Positions 11,990 to 22,752 of a stretch of 64,000 bases of DNA are shown here, in pieces. Below the pieces are notes generated by a model. It was given only the letters and a program-made list of their open reading frames with translations, searched no databases and was not told the origin of the DNA. The stretch covers positions 52,943,157 through 53,007,156 of the forward strand of contig CM055099.1 in the NCBI GenBank assembly GCA_029204225.1. The letters run 5' to 3'. A program made the translations under genes and the position numbers. How positions within the stretch are numbered: position 1 is the first letter of the stretch; the number at the start of each line of letters is the position of its first letter. Source of the DNA: Diphasiastrum complanatum (lineage: Eukaryota; Streptophyta; Lycopodiopsida; Lycopodiales; Lycopodiaceae).

Positions 11990-13698
11990 ATTGTACATAG
12001 CGACATTTGTGGCCCGATGTAGACTGCTTCCATAGGGGGAGCTCTCTATTTTCCAGCCTCCATCGACGACTTCTCTCGAAGGACTGCTACCTATTTTATG
12101 AAGAACAAATCTGAAGCATTCAAGTTCTTCAAGCAGTTCAAGGCATCTGTAGAAAATCATACCCAGAGTAAGATCAAAACTCTACATACAGATGGAGGGG
12201 GAGAGTATTTCTCCACAGAATTCAAGGAGTTCTGCAAGGCCAGTGGAATACATCAACAATATACAACCAGCTACTCAGCTCGTCCAATGGCGTAGCTGAA
12301 TGGAAGAATTGGACACTCATCGAAAGTGCCAAGAGCATGCTGATCCATGCCGCTCTTCCAAAGAAATTCTGGACAGAGCTGTTACTACAGCTATCTATTT
12401 GTATAATTGATCCATTATCAAAGCCCTGAATGGCAAGACACCTTATGAGGTGTGGACAAAATCGAAACCATCACTCAAAAATATTCGAGTGTTTGGATGC
12501 ATCGCTTTCTCTCAGATCCCTGAAGATCTAAGAAAAAAGCTGGATTTTCATCGACTATTCCCCAGACCACAAGGCATACAAGCTCTACAATTTCGATACC
12601 GAGAAGGCATTCACCAGTAGAGATGTCATTTTTGTGGAAGACCAGTTCATCAACACAAAGGAAAAGCTGTTGATAAATCCGACCCAAGGATCGAACAACC
12701 AGACAATTTTGGTTCAAGGATTCAACTACAAAAAATCGACACTGACTCAGACAATGAGTCAAAACCTCAACAAGTCAACCCACATCAGAGGACAAAAGTT
12801 CAACCTAGAAGGTCGAATAGGTCCAGATAGCCTCCATCCAGATTTATGGATGATCCGACCTGCTACTTTGTATAGAAACCAAACACCATTTCTGAGACAA
12901 TGTCTACTTCTGATGCTGACCAGTGGAAAGCAACGATGAACACCGAATTCAATTCTCTGATGGAGAATCAAACATGGACAGTCACTGAGCTGCCAAAGGA
13001 CCGAAACCCAATTCCATGCAAATGGATATTCAAGGCAAAGTATGACGCTGAAGGAAGACTAAATCATTACAAGGCCAGGCTAGTTGCCAAAGGCTTTTCC
13101 CAGATTTCAGATCTTAATTATTCAGAAATCTTCAACCCAGTTGTCAAACATGCTTCGGTCCGTCTACTACTCTCCTTTGCAGCTGCAGTAGACCTTGAAG
13201 TCCACCAGGTGGATGTCCAGACCCCTTTCCTCAATAAGAGAAACTCTATATGACATAGCCAGAGGGATACAAACTCAATGGCAAGCAACAACACCTTGTA
13301 TGCAAAATCCACAAGGCGCTCTATGGGCTGAAACAGTCACCCAGAGCCTGGTTCTAGACACAAATGCAACCAAAGAGACAATCTGGCTAAGACAACTGCT
13401 TGCAGACATCAACCTTGCACAAACACTTCCTACAACAATCTATTGTGACAATCAAAACACAATAGCATTATCTATCAATCCGAGATTTCACACTTGAAGC
13501 AAACATAATATCAAAATCAGGTATCGTTACCTTAGAGAGAAAGTGCATAGCAAGGAATTAGCATTGGTTTTTTTGCAGAACAAACTACATGGCAGCAGAT
13601 TACTTCACAAAGGCTCTATCAAAGTAGCAACATCTCAGATTTAACGATATGTTAAATCTGAAGGTCAAGGTTTTTCAGGATCCACATTAAGGGGGAGT
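11990..13698 (+). pseudogene. Ty1/copia integrase-RT-RNase H remnant
   Basis: The integrase core is at about 12,010-12,300 (ALYFPASIDDFSRRTATYF, TLHTDGGGEYFSTEF, then a decayed Q-x-N-G-V-A-E block). A damaged integrase tail runs to about 12,900. RT begins at 12,900 (WTVTELPKDRNPIPCKWIFK, then YKARLVAKGF and LEVHQVDVQTPFLN). It then jumps, without YVDD, to RNase H (KETIWLRQLL, YCDNQNTIALS). Stops and frameshifts are frequent. A purine tract (TTAAGGGGGAG, ending 13,698) and the 3' LTR follow. Gag, protease and 5' LTR are absent, so this is a 5'-truncated copy lying within the telomere-like array. Confidence 0.88.
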
Positions 13699-14544
13699 GT
13701 TAGATTTCTTATGCTCAGTCTTAAACAAATCATTCAAGTAATGAGCATCCTGAAAACCGAAGGCCGACTACATGTTTTGGACCTTCACATTTTTTTCTTT
13801 GAGATTTTTTTGTGCCTTAAATGTTTTTAAGGCACCTTTGTCTTTTTTGCCTTTTTTGCACCTTCGCGAAAAACACAACATAGTGGCCAGAATGCCTTGG
13901 AATCCATCTCAGGACCACCTTCGTCTTTTTCACCTTTTTTGCACCTTCGCAAAAACAACACAATGGCTAGAATGCCTTGGAATCCATTTCATGACCACCT
14001 TCGTCTTTTTCGTATTTTTCCTGCCTTCGCTCTAGAGACACCCTCGGGATTTACATGCCTTCAGTCTAAGGGCACCTTCAGGTTTTTCGAGTTTTTCCCA
14101 ACAGTGGCAGACTGACGTTGCCAACTTATCATCAATCCTGAAAACAGCTGGACCGCTAAATATCCCAAGGGCGGTTACCCACTTTGTACATATACAAAGA
14201 CTAGCGTAAATAGCATTCAATGCTTGTAAGATATTTTTGAAGACACTTGTAAATATATACTACTAGCTGAATCAAGCAATAAGGGTGTTCTTTTCCAATC
14301 AAAGTTATCTGTAGCCAGTATTATCATGCTCAGCAAGCTGAAGTAAATACTTCAAGCCATTGTACTCACTATTGATATTAATCAAAGTGCAATTTTTGCC
14401 TCACTACTGTATTGCTCATTTGAGCAATTTGTATGAATCATTCTTCTTGAATATTTATGTTGCTAACTGTTGCGTTTCTGTTCCTACATGCCTACGCTCA
14501 AAGCTTCGAGCTTTCGCTGTCAGTCATCCCCACGTTTTACAACA
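13699..14544 (+). mobile_element. Copia 3' LTR, about 846 bp
   Basis: Starts TGTTAGATTTCTTATG directly after the polypurine tract and ends CGTTTTACAACA, giving TG...CA termini with a short inverted TGTT/AACA. It contains tandem-like CTTCG/CCTTCG-rich segments around 13,860-14,040 (a block with CACCTTCGTCTTTTTC occurs twice) and AT-rich promoter-like sequence near 14,250. The sequence beyond its end is telomere-like again, which supports the right boundary. Confidence 0.7.
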
Positions 14545-14580
14545 GAGTTAAGGGCCAAGGGTTAAGAACTGCCTCGATCT
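14545..14580 (+). repeat. Resumed telomere-like array
   Basis: AGTTAAGGGCCAAGGGTTAAG continues the variant units seen just before 11,985. It therefore marks the other side of the copia insertion. Confidence 0.65.
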
Positions 14581-14829
14581 ATAAAGGTGGAACTGCAAAC
14601 TCGGCCAAGATTGTGGGGAGGATTAGTACTGATGCAGCTGTGTGGAGAGAGGTGGTGAGAAAAGCAGCCTAGGTGTCGACTGGACTGCCATGAGGAAAGG
14701 AGTGTAAAAGTGAAGCCAAGGATGATACTATGGCATGTGAGTGGGATAAAATATCTATGTGGATGCTTGAGTAAGCATAAATGAATGAGTGGTTGGAAGG
14801 TGGCCGATATCGAAGGAGAGAAATGAGTG

Positions 14830-15520
14830 ATCGGAAAGGGTGGTGAGGAAAACGTGGAAGTCAGAGACTATGGGTATAAAGGGTGGTGATCCCATGAGAT
14901 AGTCAACAACATTGTCCTCCACTATGAGAGTGGCATGTATAACTGTCTGAATGTGCCAGCAGAGTAAGCCATTATAAATGGCTAGCTCATGTGCCTCTCC
15001 AAACTATAGTAAGTGCTTCCCATATGAAGTAGTTGGTCCCAAACTATCCGTAGAGGTCCTGGTAACTCCAAGCATGTCACTGTCAAGGGCACGAACACGC
15101 AGCTAATCATTGGTATCGAAAAACTCTATGTGTCTCGAAGACGTTTGGGCATTACAATCCCTTGTGAGGAGAATGTGCACCCGCTCTGAGAGTCTGAAAA
15201 TATCTGGTGAGAGGTCCTCAACAAAATATGAGGACTCTAGTGGAAAGTAACATGCTCCAATAAAAAGTAACACTCTAGTGGCTGAGATGACTGAGAAAAT
15301 GGAGACGCTAGGCTTGGTGTCTTTCTTCAAGACTACTACCCATGAATCTTTATGTTGCTCGTCCAATGAAGTGACTTTGGAATGCAGCAGGTTCTTTTCC
15401 TTTAGTAAGGAGACCATTACTTCTTTCAATTGTGAAAATTCTTGTTTCAAGGACTGGAGATCCGCTCTCATTTGGTCAGCTTCCCAAGAGGAAAGTGTTC
15501 AGTTGATTTGGATGGAGTGT
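14830..15520 (-). pseudogene. LINE endonuclease (EEP) remnant with coiled coil upstream
   Basis: On the minus strand, 15,520-15,330 encodes a short coiled-coil stretch (LKQEFSQLKEVMVSLLKEKN). From about 15,290 the frame reads like an endonuclease/exonuclease/phosphatase domain of a non-LTR retrotransposon: VLLFIGACYFPLES, HILLTRDCNAQTS (canonical G-D-F-N-A), SYGKHLL.FGEAHELAIYNG, VVDYLMGSPPFIPIV and TLSDHSFLSFDI (canonical SDH). The catalytic Asp and Asn positions are recognisable, but the GDFN glycine is replaced. At least two in-frame stops show it is dead. No RT domain was found near it. Confidence 0.65.
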
Positions 15521-15547
15521 AGAGAATGAATGTCGTGGATGGGGGAG

Positions 15548-15550
<3 letters not shown>

Positions 15551-15578
<28 letters not shown>
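15551..15578. repeat. (TG)n microsatellite
   Basis: Fourteen or so TG dinucleotides, accounting for the His/Thr-repeat frames on the minus strand. Confidence 0.95.
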
Positions 15579-15580
<2 letters not shown>

Positions 15581-15982
15581 GATGATGCGGAAGAGGACGA
15601 TGATGAAAGAGAGGGAGAGACAGTAGTGAAAAAAGGTGGAGGGGGGTGCCACGGTAGCAGCAGACACATTGGACAAGGCTGAGGTGGCAGCGGTAGCGAG
15701 GGTGGAGGTTGCAATAATAGCGTGCTCCATCCATGAGACGTATTATTTGAGCCTCCCAGTAATTTTTGGTTGTAATTGCTATTTGTATTGTGCTTCAGTG
15801 TAATATAGCAGCAACACGTTTTTATTTGTGTACAACGTAGATAAATGCTTGTGGTGATTGAATGCACTTTCATCGTTGTTTGATTGCGCTTGTTTACTCA
15901 CTCTGATCATAATACGAATGTCTATGACTCTCAGTTTTTGATCAGACGATGGCTATCTTTGACGCTTGAGAAACTCGCGATA

Positions 15983-16704
15983 TCATACTGCTCTTCCATT
16001 TATTTCAGAACCATACTTCACATTGAATCTGATTTTCAGTAATACCACACACAAACCATTTCTAATCTCTTTGGTGGACTGTACTCTTGTTTTTAGAGTA
16101 TGATATAATTTATAAGATCTTGTTGGGCAATTAGAACACTTATTTGAAGATTGAAATAGTTTATTCATGCCTTGTTGCATATGCATGTCGTATGCATAAA
16201 TTTTATCAACAATTTCCTTTGTTTCGATTGAGAACTGCTGGTACCAACAATATAAGTTCTCTTTCTCTTCATCATCGGCATCTGTGGCATCATCGCCAGC
16301 AATTCCTTTGTCTTTATCTTGCATTTGTGTATAAAAAATTATGTCTTCATCATCTCTGGATATGGGGCTCTTTGGCTTCTGAGAAAACCCATCCACAATT
16401 GGAACGACTGCCATAGAGTCGGGTGCAGTGGAGGAGTCTGGTATTTGGGTAGCAGCATCCGAAGCAGATTCCTTTTGGACTGCAACTGTGTCAACCTCCA
16501 TAGCTACAATAGGGGTTGGCTAGATGGGTGAAAGAGAGGTATTTTGCAGGGAGGATTGGCCTTTTGCGAGTAGATTTCTACGAGTTTAGTGAGCTTTTCT
16601 GAACAAAATACATTGATCATGACAATCATGGTTTTCTTCGACATTTTGTGCAAAATCAAGTACAATTTCAATACATACAAAACTGTGTTTCCCAAGGCAT
16701 CCAT
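15983..16704 (-). pseudogene. Uncharacterised decayed gene with acidic linker
   Basis: Two overlapping minus-strand frames. The first (16,704-16,504) starts MDALGNTVLYVLKLYLILHK. The second (16,501-15,983, 172 codons) starts MEVDTVAVQKESASDAAT and contains acidic, Ser/Pro/Asp-rich sequence (DDATDADDEEKENLY), then a more structured part with KCSNCPTRSYK. Upstream of the second ATG its frame continues after one TAG, so a single indel plus a stop may separate two parts of one protein. I recognise no family. The segment just upstream of the first ATG is part of a tandem duplication (16,686-17,422). Confidence 0.4.
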
Positions 16705-17422
16705 AAACTGCTATAATTGAAATGCGGTTGAATAATCGACACTCAAAAAATAGTGATCATCACTTTTTGCAACAAGTGTGACACATGCGAGCAGTTCATA
16801 GAATACAATTGACACAATCTTAAATCTCCTTTGACACAATTTTTGACAAAACACTCCTACAATTTTTAAGTAATATCATTCCCTGAACAAGAAAAAGTCG
16901 TTTCTGACATTCGATATTTCACTTATAGTTTTCATTCATGTGAAGACCAGAAACATCAAATTTGTATCATGCACACTAATCTGTTTATAAGAGTTGTGTT
17001 ACTTTGCCAAGACATCTAAAAACTGCTATAATTGAAATGTGATTGGATAATTGACACCAAAAAATAATGGCCATCACTTTCTACAGCACATGTGATAGAC
17101 GCGAGCAATACATAGAATACAATGGTGGAGACAACCACAAAATGTTATTTTAAAACTGCCCTCATGGTTTGAATAACACTGCAAAATTAACGACTAGACT
17201 TGAGAATAAATCTTAAAACTCCACTCTTAGATCTCCATACTCTTAGATCTCATTTGGCCCAATTTTTGACAAAAGACTCCTACAACTTTGAAGTAGTATC
17301 ATTCCCTGAACAAGAAAAAGTCATCTCTAACATTCGAAGTTTCACCAGTAGTTTTCATTCGTGTGAATACCAGGAACATCGAATTTGTGGTATGCACACT
17401 AATCTATTGGTAACGTTGTCGG
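16686..17422. repeat. Direct tandem duplication, unit about 315 bp
   Basis: Copy A about 16,686-17,000 and copy B about 17,001-17,422. Shared stretches in the same order include AACTGCTATAATTGAAATG, ACATAGAATACAAT-like sequence, CATTCCCTGAACAAGAAAAA and ATGCACACTAATCT. Copy B has an insertion of about 105 bp (17,118-17,225) that copy A lacks. Divergence is roughly one base in seven by eye. Confidence 0.85.
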
Positions 17423-17859
17423 TGTGGAAATTACTTGACGCAACTCTTGGCGAGTTAATATGGGTTGGTGAATGAACATGTGTTGATTCATGTCCAAGCC
17501 TTTTAGCTTCAAAAACACATAGTATAATTGTTTGCAAGGAATGTATTTGCCATCTTGAATAGATTTTTGAAAATCCATGCCAAGTGCAACTAGGTTCAAC
17601 ATCAATGACAAACAGGCCAAAAAAAATAAACTTACTAAAAATATTTTTTTTTTTTGAAATAATAGATGTGAGAAATCGGACGAAAAAATACACTTGTTAA
17701 AAATAGAAAGTGTGCAAAAATAGACGAGTAATCATTTTCAAAAATGGCAATGCCGAGTAATAGGCTGTTAAAAATAGGGACGAGTAATAGACTTCCGAAA
17801 ATGACAGGCGAGCAATAGACTCACACGTGTGGCCAGCAATAATAATTTTTTTTATTGAA

Positions 17860-18397
17860 AATAAACTTCAAAATGAAAGGTCTGAAAATTTTTTACAAAG
17901 GGCCAAAACTTCCAAAAATGAAGAGTTGAAGGGCTTCTCTCCCAAAAATCCTACCAAATCTAGGATTTGACCTCTCTCACAAGAATTGCCATATCTCCCT
18001 CAATTTTCAGCCAAATTGGCTGCAAATTAGCTCAGATTCAAGCTAACAGTGGGACTACAATCATTAAAAACATAGTCAAAAAATTCGGCCAAAAATTCAG
18101 CCAAAATGGAGGCAGACAGACTGCAAAAACTGCAACTAACTAAAATTGGAAAGAAAACACTAATTTGGCCATAACTTGGTCATCATAGCTCCAAATCAGA
18201 AAGTCTCAATACCTCCAAGAAGCTAAACAAAAGATATACTGATCTACAATAGGATATCACCAAAAAAAAAAAATGAAGATTAAATGGTCAAAAATTGAAT
18301 CAAATCTTGCTGGAAATTGAAAAAACAAGACAACAAGCACAAGAAACTCTAGCAAACTTAACCAAAACCACCAAATCTGATAGGGAAAGGATCTAAT
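17860..18397 (-). repeat. Retroelement leader-like repeat, copy 2
   Basis: Diverged copy of 2,440-3,085. Matching blocks run from the AAAATGAAGAGTTGAAGGGCTT region through GGCCATAACTTGGTCATCAT to CCACCAAATCTGATAGGGAA. It ends exactly at a primer-binding site read on the minus strand, which identifies it as the untranslated leader of a minus-strand LTR element. No gag frame follows to the left, so the element body is gone. Confidence 0.72.
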
Positions 18398-18409
18398 GCT
18401 CTGATACCA
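18398..18409 (-). promoter_or_regulatory. Primer-binding site (tRNA-iMet type)
   Basis: The minus strand reads TGGTATCAGAGC, the 12 bases complementary to the 3' end of plant initiator-Met tRNA used by copia elements to prime minus-strand synthesis. Confidence 0.85.
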
Positions 18410-18413
18410 AAAT

Positions 18414-18990
18414 TGTCATATGCCAATCTTAGTATTCAAACATCTAATCCATTCATTAAAATATCAAATTACAATGGAAATACAAAAAATCAAGAAACTA
18501 GTCAAAATTCAAGAAACTAACCAAATGTAGCAAAACTTCACCAAAATGAGTAAAGATAGAATCCATTATTTATAACTATTGATCATTCACAAGATTAGGC
18601 CTTAAACTAGAAAATGATCATAGCTCTCATGTGATTGTAGGCACATGAACCATCAATACTATCAAGAAAGCTCACAAAGAGAAGCTTCAAGATCACCAAA
18701 CGTTCAAAAATCATAAAAGTAGAATAGCCCCCAAATTAGCACGACCTCAGCTATTTATAGTGGTCCTTTATTGTCTCTAATTAACATTTGGGGCCTTATT
18801 ACCTTAATTTGGGCCTTACAACCATTATTATAATTCCCCCCAATACAAATGTGGCGTGGTTGTTTGCGTCTTTTATTAACAATTCCAATGACTAGTTCTA
18901 GTCTAGTTTAGCTCCATGGCTATTTTGGTAATTCATTATTAAGCTCATGGGCCAATTACATACAGCACATCACACATACACATTCATAGT
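18414..18990 (-). mobile_element. Probable LTR next to PBS
   Basis: Begins (plus-strand view) TGTCATATGCCAATC a few bases from the PBS. It contains CTATTTATAG near 18,760, a promoter-like TATA element when read on the minus strand. The far end lies somewhere around 18,960-18,990 in CA-rich sequence and was not fixed. Confidence 0.5.
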
Positions 18991-19697
18991 TCCACTTATG
19001 TAAAGATGATTCAAAGCAAGCATCGTAAGGAGATTGTTTTCTCTTTCAGGAAAATTTAGAACCAATCTCATTGGTTTGATGAGGATATTGCCCACTTGCC
19101 AAACCCTCTTTATGCAGATCCAATCAACTTCGTATCAGCAATTCACGCTTGCTGTAATTTGGTTATTTGAATGCAAAATGAAGGAGAACGTGACAATTAA
19201 AATATGTAGTAGAGCCCCAATAGATCTTGGACAACATGTAATGCATAGAGCAAATGAATCATTGTTTTGCAGACTTGAGCTACAGGAAAAAAGATATTAT
19301 GCCAAATCCAAGCTTAATTTGGAAGGTTTCTATTCATATTTTTCATCTTTGACAACCAGATTCTGTTTCAACATATAATTTCTCGTTCTCATGAATTTCT
19401 GTAGCTATGAAAAAAGGGTCTCGCATTTTATTTACTCGCAAAATGTCCACGCTCTTCTGCAGGAGACTAGATACATCAATTTTAGCTGTCAAAATCATTC
19501 TCTCTGTCAGAACACTCTGTTCCGTCTATGTCAAAATGTTCACACAATCTAGATATGCGTGCTCCCACTACATAAAATTCACTACAACACTCGTCGCGAT
19601 TTGCGATGTGAATCGCGAGCTGAATTTTCTTGTAATTTGTGAACAAACTCCAAGTTTTGTTGAGCCTAATCAACAAAATAGACCAGAATTATATAGC
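18991..19697. other. No recognisable gene
   Basis: Several 60-115 codon open frames overlap on the plus strand (19,034-19,378 and 19,407-19,736). None shows a motif I can name and their amino-acid composition looks unselected. Confidence 0.4.
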
Positions 19698-20322
19698 AAT
19701 TGGTCCCACTCATGCATAATGGGAATGGAAACCTAGGACCATCATTGGACCGAGCATTCAAAACTTCTTTCTAGATTGTACAACCCTTTCGCACCCACTT
19801 TGCCTATTGTAGTTTCGTGAACCAACTTCGTTGACCTGTATATCAGCTGCATTCTACCTGGGATTAGTACTTTCAGGTTTGTTTTTAGGTTGCGGACCAC
19901 ACGGCTCCCAAACCCAATCCCGTTTCATCAAAATGGACCCTGCCATGGCAACATCACAATATTAGGAGCCCTATTAGCAGTCGGTCTGACCCAACTGTTG
20001 TTTTTAAGTAGGATAGGCTAGATTCACACGACAATTGGTCCTAGTGGTGCGTAATGAGAATAGGAACCTTGTGTTCACCATCTGACCGAGGTGATGGGCT
20101 CTCTCAAGACTACAAAATCCTTTCACCCACTTTTCCCTATTGCAGTTTTTTGAATCCAACTTCATCGGACCCGTAGCTCGGCCGCAACTCCTCTGCTCCA
20201 TTCTGCATGGGATTGGTACATGCATGTTTGTTTTTAGGTTGCCTCATAGCCGGAACAAATGTCTCCCAAACCATCGCAAAGTAGTCCATATTACAAGCCC
20301 TAATTGTAGTCGGTCCGACCCA
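19698..20322. repeat. Direct tandem duplication, unit about 295-330 bp
   Basis: Copy A 19,698-19,994 and copy B 20,032-20,322, separated by 37 bp. Both begin CAATTGGTCC and end GTCGGTCYGACCCAA. In between they share GGTTTGTTTTTAGGTTGC-type and CCCTATTG-AGTTT blocks in order. They are diverged by about a quarter, so the duplication is old. Confidence 0.85.
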
Positions 20323-20555
20323 AAAGTATAGTGGAAGAGAATGCTAGTTCATAGGGTCCAAAGATCTACTCAGATGGAGCACAAGCACAAAAAGGAAAAA
20401 ACTTTTGCACAAGGTCCCTAGGAAAAATGATAAGTTGATCATGTCATCTTTGGGGGCCAAATATTACGAGACAACCAATATCTGTACAACAAATTTGAAA
20501 AAAGTTAAAAATGGTTTTTAGGTTCCCAAACCAAAAGAAGCCTAGTACCCAAACC

Positions 20556-20931
20556 ATTAGAGGAGTTCTGAGCTCCAAAAAGTTCCTTTAAGAATTCGTG
20601 CAAGATGTAGTTTATATTATTAAAATATTATAACACTAATACTTTTGACTTGCCATAACTTTTTAATCGTAGCTCAGAAGTATGTCATCTAACATATCAT
20701 TGGAAAGCCCTTGTCGAGCGTTTTCCAATGCACCAAACTTTGCTAAATTCGGACTTACCACTAAAAAGTTATGACATTTTTAGTGTGGAATCAAAATGTG
20801 GACTCAAAAAGTTACATTACGTAGATTTCAAATTTGAGTGTTTTGATTGGTCCATGTGTAAGAAAAAATTGAGAAAAAATATAAAATGAATCTTTACAAA
20901 GGGTCTTTTTTGGATTCAGAACTCCTCTAAT
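20556..20931. mobile_element. MITE-like element with terminal inverted repeats, 376 bp
   Basis: The termini are ATTAGAGGAGTTCTGA and its exact reverse complement TCAGAACTCCTCTAAT. Weaker pairing continues inward to about 34 bp (CCAAAAA and a shared CTTT). Both sides are flanked by ACC (20,553-20,555 and 20,932-20,934), consistent with a 3-bp target-site duplication. There is no coding capacity. The superfamily is undecided: 3-bp duplications fit PIF/Harbinger or CACTA, but neither typical terminal sequence is present. Confidence 0.8.
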
Positions 20932-20934
20932 ACC

Positions 20935-22131
20935 TGGGCCCTATCTCCATATTTTCCAAGTCCATCAACGATCTAAACTAGACGTGATTGTCACACACTA
21001 GTGTGGGGGTCTATGCTCAAAAAAGTAGTTGCTTGATGTGAACTCCGGACAAGTAAAATAGGGTCTTCAAGATGTAACAACCCACCTTTTTCTCAATCTT
21101 ACAGGCTGTACTCCTTGCATCAGGTCCCTTGAAAAATTTTATTGCACTTGTCGCGTTCAGAGTCCTAAGCACACAACCCTATTTTGGACATGTCTGTTTA
21201 GGAGTCCGACAATACAAAAAACAATTTTTTAATAAAAAACAATACTTAAAAACATGTTTAAAAATGGACCCTAGGTACCCAAACAGTTATAACCCTAGCA
21301 ACTAAATCTTGGGGCTCTTTTTTCAACGGCTCTTACAGAATTAAAAGAGCACTTCAAAACCAAAAGTCCCTATTTTTTTTCATGTTTATTTTTCTATTCT
21401 CCAGTCTCCAATCACAAGCACCTCCACCCTCCAATTTTTGGCCTGCACCTTCCAATAGCCTAGCCTTCTTAGATATACCTTGAGTCTGTAGTGAGGTAGT
21501 CTATACTGTACTGAGTGATTGCATTGGTGGATGAAGTAGCAATATACAACATTTGTGCTTCCATCGTTCTCCAAGACTCAGCCATGTGAGTTCACTATTT
21601 TTTTTTAATGCTTTTGGTTTCTCAGTTTCACAGTTTCTTGTTGATGTTTGATCTTCAAAAAGGAGAAAAAAACAATGACACTGCCCGACCCATTGATTTC
21701 AATATTTTTTTGTTTTTGATCACATTTTTACGGTTTCTTGATCTTTTTGATGCTTGATCATCAAAAAGCATATCTTGTTTAACTATTTATTGTCCCTGTT
21801 ACAAGACGATACTACAAAACATATTCTCCGCTCACCTGTGAAGATCCCGCTTAATTTAACCTTGTGCCATCTTGGAAGCAGCAGCAGCACCAGTTCTTTG
21901 CATCAAACTTCTGAATGATTCAGTCTAAACAAACGCATCCACCTACCGATTGTACGAAGACAGTAATATTATAGAATTGCAAAAATAGGGACACGACATT
22001 AAGACGCTTGCATCGCTAAGATTGCTTGCCACTGCACAAGCCACAAGTGCAAAACTAAATAGTACGTTGAAGACGAGTGTCTCAAAATTTATGCATAAGC
22101 TCTAGTCAAAAATGTCAGATGGGCCGGAGAA
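20935..22131. other. No recognisable gene
   Basis: AT-rich sequence with no supported coding frame. TGATC-rich short repeats with TTTTTGATGCTTGATCATC occur around 21,640-21,780. Confidence 0.4.
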
Positions 22132-22153
22132 GGGCTTGCGCTGGCGCAAGCCC
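22132..22153. repeat. Perfect GC-rich palindrome
   Basis: GGGCTTGCGC, TG, GCGCAAGCCC: ten-base arms with a two-base centre, in AT-rich surroundings and preceded by GATGGGCCGGAGAA. A related but different palindrome lies 200 bp away. Confidence 0.9.
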
Positions 22154-22175
22154 TGGCCAGACCCAGTGTCATAGT

Positions 22176-22280
22176 TTTTTTTGTTCTTTTTTATGTTTAT
22201 ATACTGTTTTTTGATCAAACGTGTAGCTAACTTTTTTCCATTGATCAGACAATGGTGGTCTGTTGACAAAAACGGTGTTG
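22176..22280. repeat. Dispersed direct repeat, copy 1
   Basis: About 105 bp matching 22,983-23,092: T-run, GTTCTTTTT-ATGTTTA, then GATCAAACGTGTAGCTA / GATCTAATAAGTAGTTA and CATTGATCA...CAGTGGTCT-type sequence. Confidence 0.7.
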
Positions 22281-22331
22281 TTTTTTCAAATGATAATATA
22301 AAAAGGACACGACAAATACTGAAACTGGGCC

Positions 22332-22349
22332 GGGGCAGGGCCCTGCCCC
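22332..22349. repeat. Perfect 18-bp GC palindrome
   Basis: GGGGCAGGGCCCTGCCCC, fully self-complementary, preceded by ACTGGGCC. The flank resembles that of the palindrome at 22,132 although the arms differ. Confidence 0.9.
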
Positions 22350-22560
22350 AGCCTCTGACTGACTAAACTTCCACAATACAGAAGCTCTGCCCCAGACATT
22401 ACTACTCATGTGTGGCCCGCCAATAGATGCATAGTTGAAATTTTGTCATTCCTAAATGAAGTTCATACTCTTGAGAAACACCTTAATCAATCTGGTCCTT
22501 TATCACTCTGGGAACACTTTATTGGAGTTAACATTTGTTTTATTGAAATAGATGATAATG

Positions 22561-22752
22561 CTTCTTGGTTTCCAAGGGGAGGTTCGAACCTGAGACCAAA
22601 GAAACTTTGGATGTCAAGCTAACCAACTAAGACAACCCCGTTGGGTGAAATAGATGATAATGCTTCTTGGTTTTTCGAAGGGAGGCTTGAACCTGGGACC
22701 AAAGAGACTTTGGATGCCAAGCCAACCAACCAACTAAGCCAACCCTTGAACT
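22561..22752 (-). mobile_element. Two tandem tRNA-derived SINE heads with shared target duplication
   Basis: Two 86- and 90-bp units. On the minus strand each has a Pol III A box (TGGCTTAGTTGG in the right unit, TGTCTTAGTTGG in the left) and a B box (GGTTCAAGCC and GGTTCGAACC) about 33 bases further on. The 16-mer GAAATAGATGATAATG lies before, between and after the units (22,545, 22,647, 22,753) as a target-site duplication. They cannot fold as a working tRNA: acceptor-stem pairing is absent and the units carry a SINE-like tail. Confidence 0.75.

Noticed and set aside
22561-22752. Functional tRNA genes
   Set aside because: A and B boxes are present, but the acceptor stem and anticodon arm do not fold, and the flanking 16-bp duplications show retroposed SINEs.
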